Notes: a model not told the origin generated them from the letters alone. 64,000 nt of DNA from Commensalibacter papalotli (ex Servin-Garciduenas et al. 2014) (GCF_000527695.1 NZ_ATSX01000001.1:1426001-1490000), one strand, 5' to 3'. Shown: positions 46,746 to 55,798, numbered from the stretch's first letter. Program-made: numbers and translations.

Positions 46746-47168
46746 CTATTGCAACAAAGATAATCCAGTCTCTTTGTGTTGCGGATCAACACGGCCTTTG
46801 TAATCACCATTACTATTATACACATTTCCACTTGAATCTATTCTACCACGATAGGTTCCAGAACTGTTATATACATTCCCACTTGAGTCCAAACGACCTT
46901 GATATGTCCCTGAACGATTGTACATTTGTCCGTTTGAATCTATCCGCCCTTGATAGCTACCAGAGTTATTATAAACCTGACTATTCGAACTCATACGCCC
47001 TTTATAAGCACCATTTTTATCATACATCTGGCCATTCGAATTCATACTTCCTTGATAAGCACCATTCTGATCGTATGCAGCTCCATTATTTTGAGCATAC
47101 CCAGAATGAACCATCATCATGGAACTTAAAGCAAAACCAAAAGATAGCAATGTTAATTTCTTAAACAT
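46746..47168 (-). CDS. Exported 17-residue-repeat protein B
   Basis: The 140-residue protein has a signal peptide (MFKKLTLLSFGFALSSMMM, cut after GYAQ). Six units of 17 residues follow, with pattern Y(N/D)-x2-G-x-Y-x-G-R-(I/L/M)-(D/S)S-(N/S)-G-x-(V/M), and a short KETGLSLLQ tail. The 51-base units are also similar as DNA, so copy number could change by recombination. It shares the 17-residue period and the tail position with protein A but is Ser/Gly-rich instead of Lys/Val-rich. An AAGGAG ribosome binding site precedes the ATG. The function is unknown. Confidence 0.82.
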   Translation of the reverse strand: MFKKLTLLSFGFALSSMMMVHSGYAQNNGAAYDQNGAYQGSMNSNGQMYDKNGAYKGRMSSNSQVYNNSGSYQGRIDSNGQMYNRSGTYQGRLDSSGNVYNSSGTYRGRIDSSGNVYNSNGDYKGRVDPQHKETGLSLLQ

Positions 47169-47321
47169 TTTAGAATTCTCCTTGTTTAATGCATATTCTT
47201 GTAATTTTAAATTATCTTATCAAATAATCTTTCAACATAGGATATGAAAATTCTGTTCTCGTTCCCTGTCAAACAATGATATAATTATTCTTCTTTGTAT
47301 TTATCGAACCATGGGCGACTT

Positions 47322-47774
47322 ATGACATTCATCTTTAATCCCTTAAGTATCATCAGCTGTGCACTAGGCCTTATAGTAGCCAGCCCTGCTTTTGCTCAAA
47401 GCGAACAGTGGCAACATCATACTACAAAAAACTATAGCACTTCTCCCGAAGGTCAACCCGCTTATTATAAAAACCCTGCATTGAAGACTGCAAAAAAGAA
47501 TATGAATAACCCTTTGCGCCGTCAAGGATGGCATACAGCCCCTGATCCTTATATTGAAAAAGGGGGTGTTTACACCAATGAAACGCATCCAGCTGTTACT
47601 CAGCATGGCCAAAGCTTGCATCGTTACAGTAGTGGTTCACCCAACAGTTTTGTATCGCCACCATCCACAGTAACAAGCCCCTATCGCAATGGTTCCAGAC
47701 AACAAGCGGTGCAAATTGAAAATCCCATACCTGGCAATGTTGCCCCAATTCCTTTGCCTCCTGTTAAACCCTAG
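47322..47774 (+). CDS. Hypothetical exported protein
   Basis: The 150-residue protein has a signal peptide (NPLSIISCALGLIVASPAFA) and a Pro/Ser/Asn-rich mature part with no known domain, for example NNPLRRQGWHTAPDPYIEKG. The frame is open from 47295, but ATG 47322 puts the hydrophobic stretch at the N-terminus as expected. It is the gene before tyrS, 81 bases away. Probably a small envelope protein of restricted distribution. Confidence 0.7.
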   Translation: MTFIFNPLSIISCALGLIVASPAFAQSEQWQHHTTKNYSTSPEGQPAYYKNPALKTAKKNMNNPLRRQGWHTAPDPYIEKGGVYTNETHPAVTQHGQSLHRYSSGSPNSFVSPPSTVTSPYRNGSRQQAVQIENPIPGNVAPIPLPPVKP

Positions 47775-47855
47775 AGCCAAACATCTTTAAAATCATTTTT
47801 AATCATGTTACATGCTTTGTTATTCCTTTATAGATTTTGTTGAGATTAAATCACC

Positions 47856-49103
47856 ATGCATAAAAGCCCATTTTTACAAGAAGCCCAAGCCAGAGGGTTT
47901 ATCTTTCAAATCACTGACCTCGAAGGGTTAGATGACATTCTCTTAAAAGGGCCTATTTCTGCCTATATTGGATTTGACCCAACCGCTGACAGCTTGCATG
48001 TTGGCTCATTAGTGCAATTAATGTTATTGCGTTTATTACAAAAACATGGACATCAAGTCATTGCTATGGTGGGTGGAGGCACAGCTCAAATTGGTGATCC
48101 TTCTTTCCGCGAAGAGGCCCGCAGCCTTATGACCCAAGAAGTCATTGATCATAATCTTGAAGGGATTGCTCAGAATATTCAGCAAGTCGTTAATTTTCAA
48201 CAAGGCGGCAAAGATGCCATCATGGTTGATAATGCTGAATGGTTAAAAAAACTTTCATATATTGAGTTACTGCGCGACGTTGGTATCCACTTTTCTGTAA
48301 ACAGAATGCTGTCTTTTGATTCTGTTAAAAGCCGTTTGGATCGTGAGCAAGGATTGTCTTTTCTTGAATTTAACTATTCTATTTTACAATCTTACGATTT
48401 CCGCGAACTCAATAAACGCTATGGCACGATTTTACAAATGGGTGGCTCTGATCAATGGGGAAACATCGTTTCTGGTGTTGAATTGGTGCGCCGTATGGAA
48501 GGCAAACAAGTTTTTGGTTTAACAGCACCTCTGTTAACCACCAGCTCTGGCGCTAAAATGGGCAAAACTGCCAAAGGTGCTGTTTGGTTAAATGCAGAAA
48601 AATGCCCTGTCTTTGATTTCTGGCAATTCTGGCGTAATACAGAAGATGCAGACGTTGGTAAATTCTTAAAATTATTTACTGATTTACCTGTTAAAGAATG
48701 CGAGCGTTTAGCAGCATTGCCTGGAGCTGAAATTAATGAAGCAAAAAAGATTTTAGCCACCGAAGTGACGACCATTTGTCATAGCAAAGAAGCCGCAGAG
48801 CAAGCCCAAAAAGCTGCTCAAGAAACTTTTGAACAAGGAAAACTGGTGCAAGTTGGGCTTCCAGAAGTGACTTTGTCAAACCAAGAATTAAAAGACGGTA
48901 TTCCTGTATTTAAAATCTTTGCATCAAGCGGCCTAGTTGCCAGTAATGCCGAAGCAAGGCGTTTAATCCGTGGTGGTGGTGCCAAAATAAATGACGAAAA
49001 AATCGATGATGAAGGACTAATGATAACGACTGATCATTTAAAAAATGACGTAATTAAACTATCATCAGGTCGTAAGAATCATATCTTGGTTAAATTCGAA
49101 TAA
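47856..49103 (+). CDS. tyrS: Tyrosyl-tRNA synthetase
   Basis: The 415-residue class I synthetase (EC 6.1.1.1) charges tRNA-Tyr. The HIGH-type motif is seen in FDPTADSLHVGSL, the tyrosine-binding site in QSYDFRELNKRYGTILQMGGSDQWGN, the KMSKS-type motif as SSGAKMGKTAKGAVWL, and an S4 domain at the C-terminus (NAEARRLIRGGGAKIN). The bacterial TyrRS type 1 length is usual. It is followed 20 bases later by the molbindin gene. Confidence 0.98.
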   Translation: MHKSPFLQEAQARGFIFQITDLEGLDDILLKGPISAYIGFDPTADSLHVGSLVQLMLLRLLQKHGHQVIAMVGGGTAQIGDPSFREEARSLMTQEVIDHNLEGIAQNIQQVVNFQQGGKDAIMVDNAEWLKKLSYIELLRDVGIHFSVNRMLSFDSVKSRLDREQGLSFLEFNYSILQSYDFRELNKRYGTILQMGGSDQWGNIVSGVELVRRMEGKQVFGLTAPLLTTSSGAKMGKTAKGAVWLNAEKCPVFDFWQFWRNTEDADVGKFLKLFTDLPVKECERLAALPGAEINEAKKILATEVTTICHSKEAAEQAQKAAQETFEQGKLVQVGLPEVTLSNQELKDGIPVFKIFASSGLVASNAEARRLIRGGGAKINDEKIDDEGLMITTDHLKNDVIKLSSGRKNHILVKFE

Positions 49104-49123
49104 ATATCATAAAGGAATTAAAA

Positions 49124-49333
49124 ATGAAAATTAGCGCACGCAATGTTCTAGAAGGAAAAATTATAGCCATTAAAAAAGGGGCAACAACCGCTCATGTAAG
49201 CCTAGATGTCAATGGCACAACGGTGATGGCTGCTATTACTAATGAAGCAGTGGATGAATTAAAACTTGAGGTTGGCATGAAAGCTGCTGCTGTTGTTAAA
49301 TCTTCTGATGTTATGATTGCAGTAGACGAGTAA
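49124..49333 (+). CDS. Molbindin (TOBE/Mop domain protein)
   Basis: The 69-residue protein is a single TOBE/Mop domain: MKISARNVLEGKIIAIKKGATTAHVSLDVNG, the EAVDELKLEVGMKAAAVVKSSDVMIAVDE end. Molbindins bind molybdate (or tungstate) as oligomers in the cytoplasm for homeostasis. It is 20 bases behind tyrS with an AAGGAA ribosome binding site and ends at a terminator. No modABC genes are nearby. Confidence 0.93.
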   Translation: MKISARNVLEGKIIAIKKGATTAHVSLDVNGTTVMAAITNEAVDELKLEVGMKAAAVVKSSDVMIAVDE

Positions 49334-49353
49334 TTCTTTAAGTGATTAAAAAT

Positions 49354-49388
49354 AAAAACCCCCTAAACAAAAAAGTTTGGGGGTTTTT
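49354..49388. terminator. Bidirectional terminator between molbindin and adhE genes
   Basis: AAAAACCCCC then AAAC pairs with GTTT then GGGGGTTTTT across one bulged T, with T-runs on both strands. Confidence 0.9.
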
Positions 49389-49418
49389 ATTTATAGTCTG
49401 AATTAAAAGTTAATATTA

Positions 49419-52031
49419 CTAATCTTTATAGATTTTTCCATAATAAGCACATTTTAAAACTTCTTTTAGCTCTTCAACCAATGGATATCGTGGATTAGCT
49501 CCTGTGCATTGATCATCAAAAGCATCCAGTGCAAGTTGATCTAATTTCTCGACAAAATCTTTTTCAGGAACTCCAACATCTTTAAGACATTGTGCAATAC
49601 CAATTTCTTTTTTTAAAGCATGTATCCATAATAACAGCTTTTCAACCTTAGTTTCATCTTTATCAGATGGCGCCGTTAACTCAAGATGATCTGCAATATA
49701 GGCATAACGAGTAATGGCTTGAGGATATCCATATTGACTGAATGTTGCCATCTTAGTTGGATTATTGGTTGCATTATAACGAATAACATTACTAATCAAA
49801 ATCGCATTCGCAACCCCATGAGAAAGATTAAATGCAGCAGCAACTTTGTTTGTTAAAGATTGGCAAATCCCTAAGAAGGCTTGAGAAAAGGCAATACCTG
49901 ACATGGTTGCCGCAATATGTACTTTTTCACGTGCAACAGGATCTTTTGCTCCGTCTTTATAGCTTCTAGGCAAGTATGTTTTTAACAAAGAAAGTGCGTG
50001 CAAAGCTTGACCATCTGAAAATTCATTTGCAAGCACGGAAACATATGCTTCTAGTGCATGAGTAAGTGCATGAAACCCACCTGACGCACATAAAGGTTTA
50101 GGCAAATCCATCACAAGATCTGCATCAACAATAGCCATATGTGGTGTTAATGCATAATCAGCAAGAGGATATTTCTGTCCAGTTTTATCATCTGTAACAA
50201 TCGCAAAAGGTGTCACTTCTGAACCTGTTCCAGAAGTCGTAGGAACACAAACTAATTTCGCTTTTTTACCTAACTCAGGGAAATGACATACACGTTTTGT
50301 CATATCCATATAACGTAAAGCAAGTTCATCAAATTTTGTATCAGGGTACTCGTATAAAACCCACATCAGCTTGGCAGCATCCATCACCGATCCACCACCT
50401 AATGCAATAATTGTATCAGGTTGGAATTGGCGCATCGTTTTAGCACCTTTTTCCACAATGCTTAAAACTGGCTCTGCCTCAATATTGTAAAAAGGTTCAC
50501 AAAGAACACCTTGGCGTTCTAATCTTCCCAAAATATGTTTTGCAAATCCATTCTCGAACAAAGACTTATCTGTTACAATAAAAGCTCTTTTTGCGCCTTG
50601 TTTAACAATATTATCCAAAGCAACGGGCAAAGAACCTCTACGGAAAATAATAGAGCTTGGGATATTTTGACACAGCATATTTTCTGCTCTCTTAGCGATG
50701 ACTTTATGATTTAATAAATGTTTAGGGCCAACATTCTCTGATACAGAATTTTTTCCCCAAGAACCACATCCCAAAGTTAAAGATGGGGCAATATCAAAAT
50801 TATAAATATCCCCAATCGCGCCATGTGCAGCAGGTTGGTTCACTAAGATACGACAGGTCTTAATAATGTTACTGAAATAAAGAATACGATCTGCATTTTG
50901 CTCTTGATTGGTATAAAGCACAGAAGTATGCCCCATCCCTCCCATTTCAACCAACTTTCTGGCTGTATTAACACCGTCTTCAAAATTCTTAGCTTTAAAC
51001 ATTGCTAAAACAGGAGAGAGCTTTTCATGAGCAAAAGGTTCGGATGAATCTGCATCTTCCACCTCTCCGATTAATATTTTCGTTTTAACGGGAACAGTAA
51101 TTTTAGCAAGCTCTGCAATCTTATAAGCAGGTTGTCCAACAATATCAGGATTAATAGTTCCTTTTTCAGTTAAAATAATTTTACGAACAGCTTTAATTTC
51201 TTTGCTGTTTAAAACATGTGCGCCATACTCTTTAAATAATTGGCACACCTCATCATAAACTGACTTCTCAACAATCACCGCCTGCTCAGAAGCACAAATC
51301 ATCCCATTATCAAATGTCTTGGACATCAAAATTGAAGCAACTGTTCGTTTTAAATCTGCTGTTTCATCAACCACCACAGGGGTGTTCCCAGCACCAACGC
51401 CAACCGCAGGGTTACCAGAGCTATAAGCCGCTTTGACCATACCTGTGCCACCTGTGGCAAGAATAATGGCAATATCCTCATGTTTCATTAACGTATTAGA
51501 AAGTTCGATAGAAGGTTCGTCAATCCACCCAATAATATCTTTTGGTGCGCCTGCCGCGACTGCTGCATCTCGAATAATTCGTGCTGCTTCTATGGTGCAT
51601 GCTTTGGCACGAGGGTGTGCTGAAAAAATAATGGCATTACGGGTTTTAAGACAAATTAATGCTTTGAAAATTGCCGTAGATGTAGGGTTTGTTGTTGGAA
51701 CAATCCCACAAACAATTCCCATTGGCTCTGCCATGGTAATTGTGCCAAACGATTTGTCTTGGGAGATAATACCACATGTTTTTTCATGTCGATATTTATT
51801 TAAAACATATTCTGAAGAATATAGATTTTTAATAACTTTGTCTTCGACAACACCCATTCCTGTTTCAAGAACGGCTTGTTGTGCCAAAGATATACGTGCT
51901 GTAGCAGCAGCTTTGGCCGCAGCAACAAAGATTTTATCGACTTGTTCTTGGGTATAAGTGGCGAAAACTGCTTGGGCTTTTTTAACCGTAGCAATTAGGT
52001 TATTGAGCTCAGACAAATTGGTTACTGACAC
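49419..52031 (-). CDS. adhE: Bifunctional acetaldehyde-CoA/alcohol dehydrogenase
   Basis: The 870-residue AdhE converts acetyl-CoA to acetaldehyde and then ethanol using two NADH. The N-terminal aldehyde dehydrogenase domain has its Cys near residue 244 (DNGMICASEQAVIV), and the linker is followed by an iron-dependent alcohol dehydrogenase domain with ASGGFHALTHALEAYVS and FNLSHGVANAIL as metal ligands. Length is full. The start is GTG at 52031 behind a strong AGGAGG. It forms spirosomes in E. coli and regenerates NAD+ when oxygen is low. Upstream lies a tandem 16-bp repeat that may be its operator. It is unusual for strictly aerobic acetic acid bacteria and suggests life in a poorly oxygenated gut. 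Confidence 0.97.
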   Translation of the reverse strand: MSVTNLSELNNLIATVKKAQAVFATYTQEQVDKIFVAAAKAAATARISLAQQAVLETGMGVVEDKVIKNLYSSEYVLNKYRHEKTCGIISQDKSFGTITMAEPMGIVCGIVPTTNPTSTAIFKALICLKTRNAIIFSAHPRAKACTIEAARIIRDAAVAAGAPKDIIGWIDEPSIELSNTLMKHEDIAIILATGGTGMVKAAYSSGNPAVGVGAGNTPVVVDETADLKRTVASILMSKTFDNGMICASEQAVIVEKSVYDEVCQLFKEYGAHVLNSKEIKAVRKIILTEKGTINPDIVGQPAYKIAELAKITVPVKTKILIGEVEDADSSEPFAHEKLSPVLAMFKAKNFEDGVNTARKLVEMGGMGHTSVLYTNQEQNADRILYFSNIIKTCRILVNQPAAHGAIGDIYNFDIAPSLTLGCGSWGKNSVSENVGPKHLLNHKVIAKRAENMLCQNIPSSIIFRRGSLPVALDNIVKQGAKRAFIVTDKSLFENGFAKHILGRLERQGVLCEPFYNIEAEPVLSIVEKGAKTMRQFQPDTIIALGGGSVMDAAKLMWVLYEYPDTKFDELALRYMDMTKRVCHFPELGKKAKLVCVPTTSGTGSEVTPFAIVTDDKTGQKYPLADYALTPHMAIVDADLVMDLPKPLCASGGFHALTHALEAYVSVLANEFSDGQALHALSLLKTYLPRSYKDGAKDPVAREKVHIAATMSGIAFSQAFLGICQSLTNKVAAAFNLSHGVANAILISNVIRYNATNNPTKMATFSQYGYPQAITRYAYIADHLELTAPSDKDETKVEKLLLWIHALKKEIGIAQCLKDVGVPEKDFVEKLDQLALDAFDDQCTGANPRYPLVEELKEVLKCAYYGKIYKD

Positions 52032-52579
52032 AGAGAACCTCCTACCTGAAATATATAAAATATTTAATATTCGAATATTTATATTAGATTCGAATATTTA
52101 TATGCATAGATAGTAATCGATTATTAGTATTTATCAATAGAATAAATCAATTAATATTGAGTTGATTTATTTGATTTTTTTATTTAATATAACTGTCTTT
52201 GACAATGTAAATTTAAACCCGAATTATATGTAAATAATTAAATTTTAGCTGTCGGATTTTACAAGCTCTCTACACTTTACGATGCAACATTAGAGCAAAA
52301 TTTCAGAGCTTCTCCTTCTTAATAATCAATTTATTTTTAAGTGAAGTTATTATTTTAAATTCATTCGTGGGATAGCATTTATTTAACGATATATTACTTG
52401 TCTAATATTTTGATTACCTCAATATTAATTCTCCCACATTCATATTATGATGGCTTATGCATTATTGTAAGCCTGCTGAGAGTCACACCAACTAATACCA
52501 ATAAGATACCTCACAAATTATCACGATATCAGTATAAGTCTGGTTTTATTCATTGCTCAAATCTAAAAATAGCCTTCTT
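52032..52579. other. Upstream region of adhE
   Basis: About 550 AT-rich bases without a supported gene. Besides the repeat described next, an inverted repeat AATAAATCAA (52141-52150)/TTGATTTATT (52162-52171) is present. A 61-codon frame at 52398-52583 has no ribosome binding site and overlaps the end of the next gene. Confidence 0.5.
52069..52103. promoter_or_regulatory. Tandem 16-bp repeat, putative adhE operator
   Basis: ATTCGAATATTTATAT occurs exactly twice, at 52069-52084 and 52088-52103, period 19. The first copy lies inside the perfect palindrome AATATTCGAATATT (52066-52079). The repeats are 38 to 72 bases before the GTG start, where promoter or operator sites are expected. A period of 19 bases is close to two helical turns, so two dimers could bind the same face. 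Binding protein unknown. Confidence 0.6.
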
Positions 52580-53422
52580 TTAAAAAGAAACTTTACCTTT
52601 AAAGTTGCTCCATATTACAGCAAGCTGATCACCAACCCCTCGTTTTTCAAGTAATTGATCCCATTGATGATGCTTTTTCAAATCCCGTTTTGCCAATGCT
52701 GCTGGTAATGCGGCTGCAATCTTCTTTCGTCCTAGGGCTCTTGCATTACGTCCTGCTTTTAAATAATCCAGAGCTTTAGCTCTTAAAACTGTTCGAATAG
52801 CAACGATCGTCTCTGGCGATGCAGGAATACCATCATCCGTACGTTGTAACTGATGTTCATCAATTATATCTTGGGGTAACGGACAACGTCCAGAAGCTAA
52901 AACCTTAGGTAAGTTACGCGCTAGTCTGGTCACTTCGTATGCTACTCCCAAAGACGCTACACCTTGCAAATGTTCAGTCTCTTCAACCCCTAATATCTGT
53001 GCAATAGTTGCCTGTATTTTCCCAGAAGAACGCATCAAAAGGGATTCCCAATGTTCCCAATTTTTAATCCCATCCAATTCCTCTTCTTTTGCTTCGATTA
53101 GCTCTAGCAGCGACTGAGAAGATAATAACCCTTGAGATATAGCTTCACAAATAAAAGGAGCAATTTCATGTGTTCTATCTTTACCTTCGATCAATTCCCG
53201 CCACCATTGCAATCGAATAAAACCTGCCATTGGTCCAGCAACAGACCAAGATGAGGGCAAAGAAACAGCGCGTGTAATCTCGATATTAAACGCAAGCAGA
53301 CGAAAAATCAGCTCTCGGTGAAATGAAGGAGCAAATAACGCACAGTAAAAATAATCTGGATCATATTTTTGAACATAAATCGCGCATAAAGAAAGTAAAG
53401 AAGATGTGTCTTTTTTTGTCAT
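52580..53422 (-). CDS. Squalene/phytoene-synthase-fold protein (NDUFAF6-like)
   Basis: The 280-residue protein has the trans-prenyltransferase head-to-head fold, but its N-terminus (VQKYDPDYFYCALFAPSFHRELIFRLLAFNIEI) and RLQWWRELIEG match the NDUFAF6 group rather than true squalene or phytoene synthases. The typical DxxxD pair is weak: GVAYEVTRLARNLP replaces the second aspartate motif. In mitochondria NDUFAF6 helps assemble complex I; bacterial members are little studied. It is a single gene facing away from sodB. Confidence 0.82.
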   Translation of the reverse strand: MTKKDTSSLLSLCAIYVQKYDPDYFYCALFAPSFHRELIFRLLAFNIEITRAVSLPSSWSVAGPMAGFIRLQWWRELIEGKDRTHEIAPFICEAISQGLLSSQSLLELIEAKEEELDGIKNWEHWESLLMRSSGKIQATIAQILGVEETEHLQGVASLGVAYEVTRLARNLPKVLASGRCPLPQDIIDEHQLQRTDDGIPASPETIVAIRTVLRAKALDYLKAGRNARALGRKKIAAALPAALAKRDLKKHHQWDQLLEKRGVGDQLAVIWSNFKGKVSF

Positions 53423-53573
53423 ATAATCCTTATATAATAAATTTGAAAAAAATAAAATTTAAACAATTTTCGAATTTAACCTTTATAAAAAGTTCGATAC
53501 ATTTTATATATAAAGAATAATAAGAACCAAAATGGTCTTATATAATAAAAAATTGATATAAAGGAACAAAATA

Positions 53574-54179
53574 ATGACTTTTGAACTTGGACAACTTCCA
53601 TACCCTGAAAATGCTTTATCACGCGGTGGAATGAGCGAAGAAACATTGCAATATCATCATGGTAAACATCACCAAACCTATGTGAATACATTAAATGATT
53701 TGGTTGCAGCAAACCCAGCACTTCAAGGTAAAACCTTAGAAGAATTAATTGTTATGGCTGCTAAAGACGAGGCCTTAACTCCAGTTTTAAATAATGCTGG
53801 TCAACATTATAATCATACAATGTTTTGGAATTCTTTGAGCCCAACAGGCGGCCAAATGTCCGAAGCATTCGAAGCTCGTATCGTAAAAGATTTTGGATCT
53901 GTTGATAATTTCAAAGCAGAATTCAAAAAAGCTGCAACCACTCAATTTGGTTCAGGATGGGCTTGGTTAGTTCTTGATAAAAATGATAAATTGGTAATTA
54001 CTAAAACACCAAATGCGAAAAGCCCTCTTTCCGAAGGTCAAGGCAAAGCATTATTAGTAGCTGACGTATGGGAACATGCTTACTACATTGATTTCCGTAA
54101 TCGTCGCCCAGATTTTATTGACAATTTCTTGAATAAACTTGCTAATTATGATTTTGCTGAACAACAATTAAAAGCATAA
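53574..54179 (+). CDS. sodB: Superoxide dismutase (Fe/Mn family)
   Basis: The 201-residue cytoplasmic enzyme (EC 1.15.1.1) has metal ligands in HHGKHHQTYVNTL, GQHYNHTMFWNSL, and DVWEHAYYIDFRNRRPDFIDNF. The NHTMFWNSL and GSGWAWLVLDKNDKL stretches point to the iron form, though metal choice cannot be proven by sequence. AAAGGAA stands before the ATG. It ends at a terminator shared with the convergent yajC. Confidence 0.97.
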   Translation: MTFELGQLPYPENALSRGGMSEETLQYHHGKHHQTYVNTLNDLVAANPALQGKTLEELIVMAAKDEALTPVLNNAGQHYNHTMFWNSLSPTGGQMSEAFEARIVKDFGSVDNFKAEFKKAATTQFGSGWAWLVLDKNDKLVITKTPNAKSPLSEGQGKALLVADVWEHAYYIDFRNRRPDFIDNFLNKLANYDFAEQQLKA

Positions 54180-54190
54180 TTTTTCTATTA

Positions 54191-54217
54191 AAAAACCCGA
54201 CTAAATGTCGGGTTTTT
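54191..54217. terminator. Bidirectional terminator between sodB and yajC
   Basis: AAAAACCCGAC (54191-54201) pairs with GTCGGGTTTTT (54207-54217) around TAAAT. Confidence 0.92.
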
Positions 54218-54224
54218 CTTTATT

Positions 54225-54719
54225 TTATTTCTCTTGAGTTTTATCTACAACTTCTGACTTATCTAGCTCAATTTCTTTTACAGGTTCTTCTTTTGCAGGT
54301 TCTGCTTTTACCGCAGCAGCTTCTTTTTTAGCAACGGGTTTTGCTTTTTTTACATTCTTATTTGCTTCAGTTGCTTGCAGTGCTTTGCTTTCCAAAACAG
54401 AACTAATTGTGCTGCGAAGAATTTTTACTCTGACATCATTAGAAAGATCGACTTCCATTTCATCAGAATCTTCTTGATTTTTCACAACGGTTGCAATAAT
54501 TCCACCAGCGGTCAGAACCTTATCTCCTCTGCGCAAAGATTTCATGCTTTCACGTTGTTGCTTGGCTTTTTTTTGTTGTGGGCGAATAATCATAAAGTAA
54601 AAAATAAAAAAGATACCAACAAACGGTGCCAAGCTAATTAAAAAGTTTCCACTTCCGCCAGCACCACCAGCAGCCTGCGCATGAGCCGCAGGAATTAATA
54701 GTTCCAGTAAATTCGTCAT
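54225..54719 (-). CDS. yajC: Preprotein translocase accessory subunit YajC
   Basis: The 164-residue protein has the YajC membrane helix (APFVGIFFIFYFMIIRPQQKKAKQQRESMKSLRRGDKVLTAGGIIATV) followed by a cytoplasmic domain. The C-terminal 60 residues are a Lys/Ala/Glu-rich extension (AKPVAKKEAAAVKAEPAKEE) longer than in E. coli. It associates with SecDF. secD and secF are not in this window. It is convergent to sodB. Confidence 0.95.
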   Translation of the reverse strand: MTNLLELLIPAAHAQAAGGAGGSGNFLISLAPFVGIFFIFYFMIIRPQQKKAKQQRESMKSLRRGDKVLTAGGIIATVVKNQEDSDEMEVDLSNDVRVKILRSTISSVLESKALQATEANKNVKKAKPVAKKEAAAVKAEPAKEEPVKEIELDKSEVVDKTQEK

Positions 54720-54826
54720 AAGTTATTTCCTATTTTATCCAACGATGTATAATCACCAAAATCAACAATCTTTATTTCATATTACATATAGCGTCAAACG
54801 CCTACTAAAATTTATTGGAAAATAAA

Positions 54827-55681
54827 ATGACAACGGATATTATCCCATTTTTAGAACGCATTGCTACGGCTTTGGAACAATTATCCCCTCCAAAACCACA
54901 TATTGAAAATATAGAGCAAGCTAATGCGTTTATTTGGACAACACAGAGAAATACCCTGACCTCTGTGCCGGAAGTCAATTATGTTTCCATTAACTTACTC
55001 CAAGGTCTAGAATATCAAAAAGAACTTCTCTTTAATAACACGCTGCACTTTGCCAAGGGATTACCAGCCAATAATGTGATGTTATGGGGTGCCAGAGGTA
55101 TGGGAAAATCTTCGTTGATTAAATCCGTGCATCAAGAAGCCAACCAAAAACTTGATGATCAACATCATCCTGTTAAAATTATCGAAATACCAAGGGATGA
55201 TATACATTCTTTGCCTGTTTTATTACAGTTGTTAAAACCGCTTCCCCATCGTTTTATTGTTTTTTCTGACGATTTGTCATTTGAGAAAGAAGACAGAGAT
55301 TACAAAGCACTTAAGTCCGTTTTGGATGGTGGTATTGCAGGGCGGCCAAATAATGTTTTATTTTATGCCACCAGCAATCGCCGTCATTTAATGCCACGTG
55401 ATATGATAGAGAATGAAACATCTTCAGCCATCAACCCATCCGAAGCCATAGAGGAAAAAGTCTCTTTATCTGATCGCTTTGGATTATGGATTGGATTTCA
55501 TAATTGCGACAAACCTCTTTATGATGCAATTATCCGCGCCTATGCCAAAGAACGAGCCCTGCCGATTGCTGATGAAGATCTGATTGCGCAAGGGAATGAA
55601 TGGTCTGTTACCCGAGGTTCCAGAAATGGTCGTGTGGCATGGCAATTTATCGAGGATTTAACCGCTAGATTGGCCAAATAA
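54827..55681 (+). CDS. DUF815-family AAA ATPase
   Basis: The 284-residue protein has a Walker A MLWGARGMGKSSLIKSV at about residues 86-102 and a Walker B-like RFIVFSDDLSFE. Its sensor-like VLFYATSNRRHLMPR and long NEWSVTRGSRNGRVAWQFIEDL end match DUF815. A TTG at 54815 is in frame, but GGA at 54817-54819 suits the ATG at 54827 better. It is divergent from yajC, a neighbour pairing common in Rhodospirillales. The function of the family is not settled. Confidence 0.92.
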   Translation: MTTDIIPFLERIATALEQLSPPKPHIENIEQANAFIWTTQRNTLTSVPEVNYVSINLLQGLEYQKELLFNNTLHFAKGLPANNVMLWGARGMGKSSLIKSVHQEANQKLDDQHHPVKIIEIPRDDIHSLPVLLQLLKPLPHRFIVFSDDLSFEKEDRDYKALKSVLDGGIAGRPNNVLFYATSNRRHLMPRDMIENETSSAINPSEAIEEKVSLSDRFGLWIGFHNCDKPLYDAIIRAYAKERALPIADEDLIAQGNEWSVTRGSRNGRVAWQFIEDLTARLAK

Positions 55682-55771
55682 ATTTCAATATCAGACTTCA
55701 TAACTAGAAATTATTGATCTTATTAGAGATAATTATTAATAGGTTAGTATCTTTGTAATTAATCTCTTCCG

Positions 55772-55798
55772 AAGCACAGTAAAAACTGTGCTTTTTTT
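55772..55798 (+). terminator. Terminator of the DUF815 gene
   Basis: AAGCACAGT (55772-55780) pairs with ACTGTGCTT (55785-55793) around AAAA, followed by T5 to T7. Confidence 0.88.

Noticed and set aside
52460-52540. CTGAGAG and ATACC stretches resembling parts of a TPP riboswitch
   Set aside because: The conserved paired elements and spacing are missing, and no thiamine gene follows.
52398-52583. Small + strand open frame upstream of adhE
   Set aside because: No ribosome binding site, no recognisable domain and it runs into the end of the convergent gene; AT-rich chance frame.
53476-53721. Minus-strand 81-codon frame over sodB
   Set aside because: Antisense shadow of sodB; no independent evidence.
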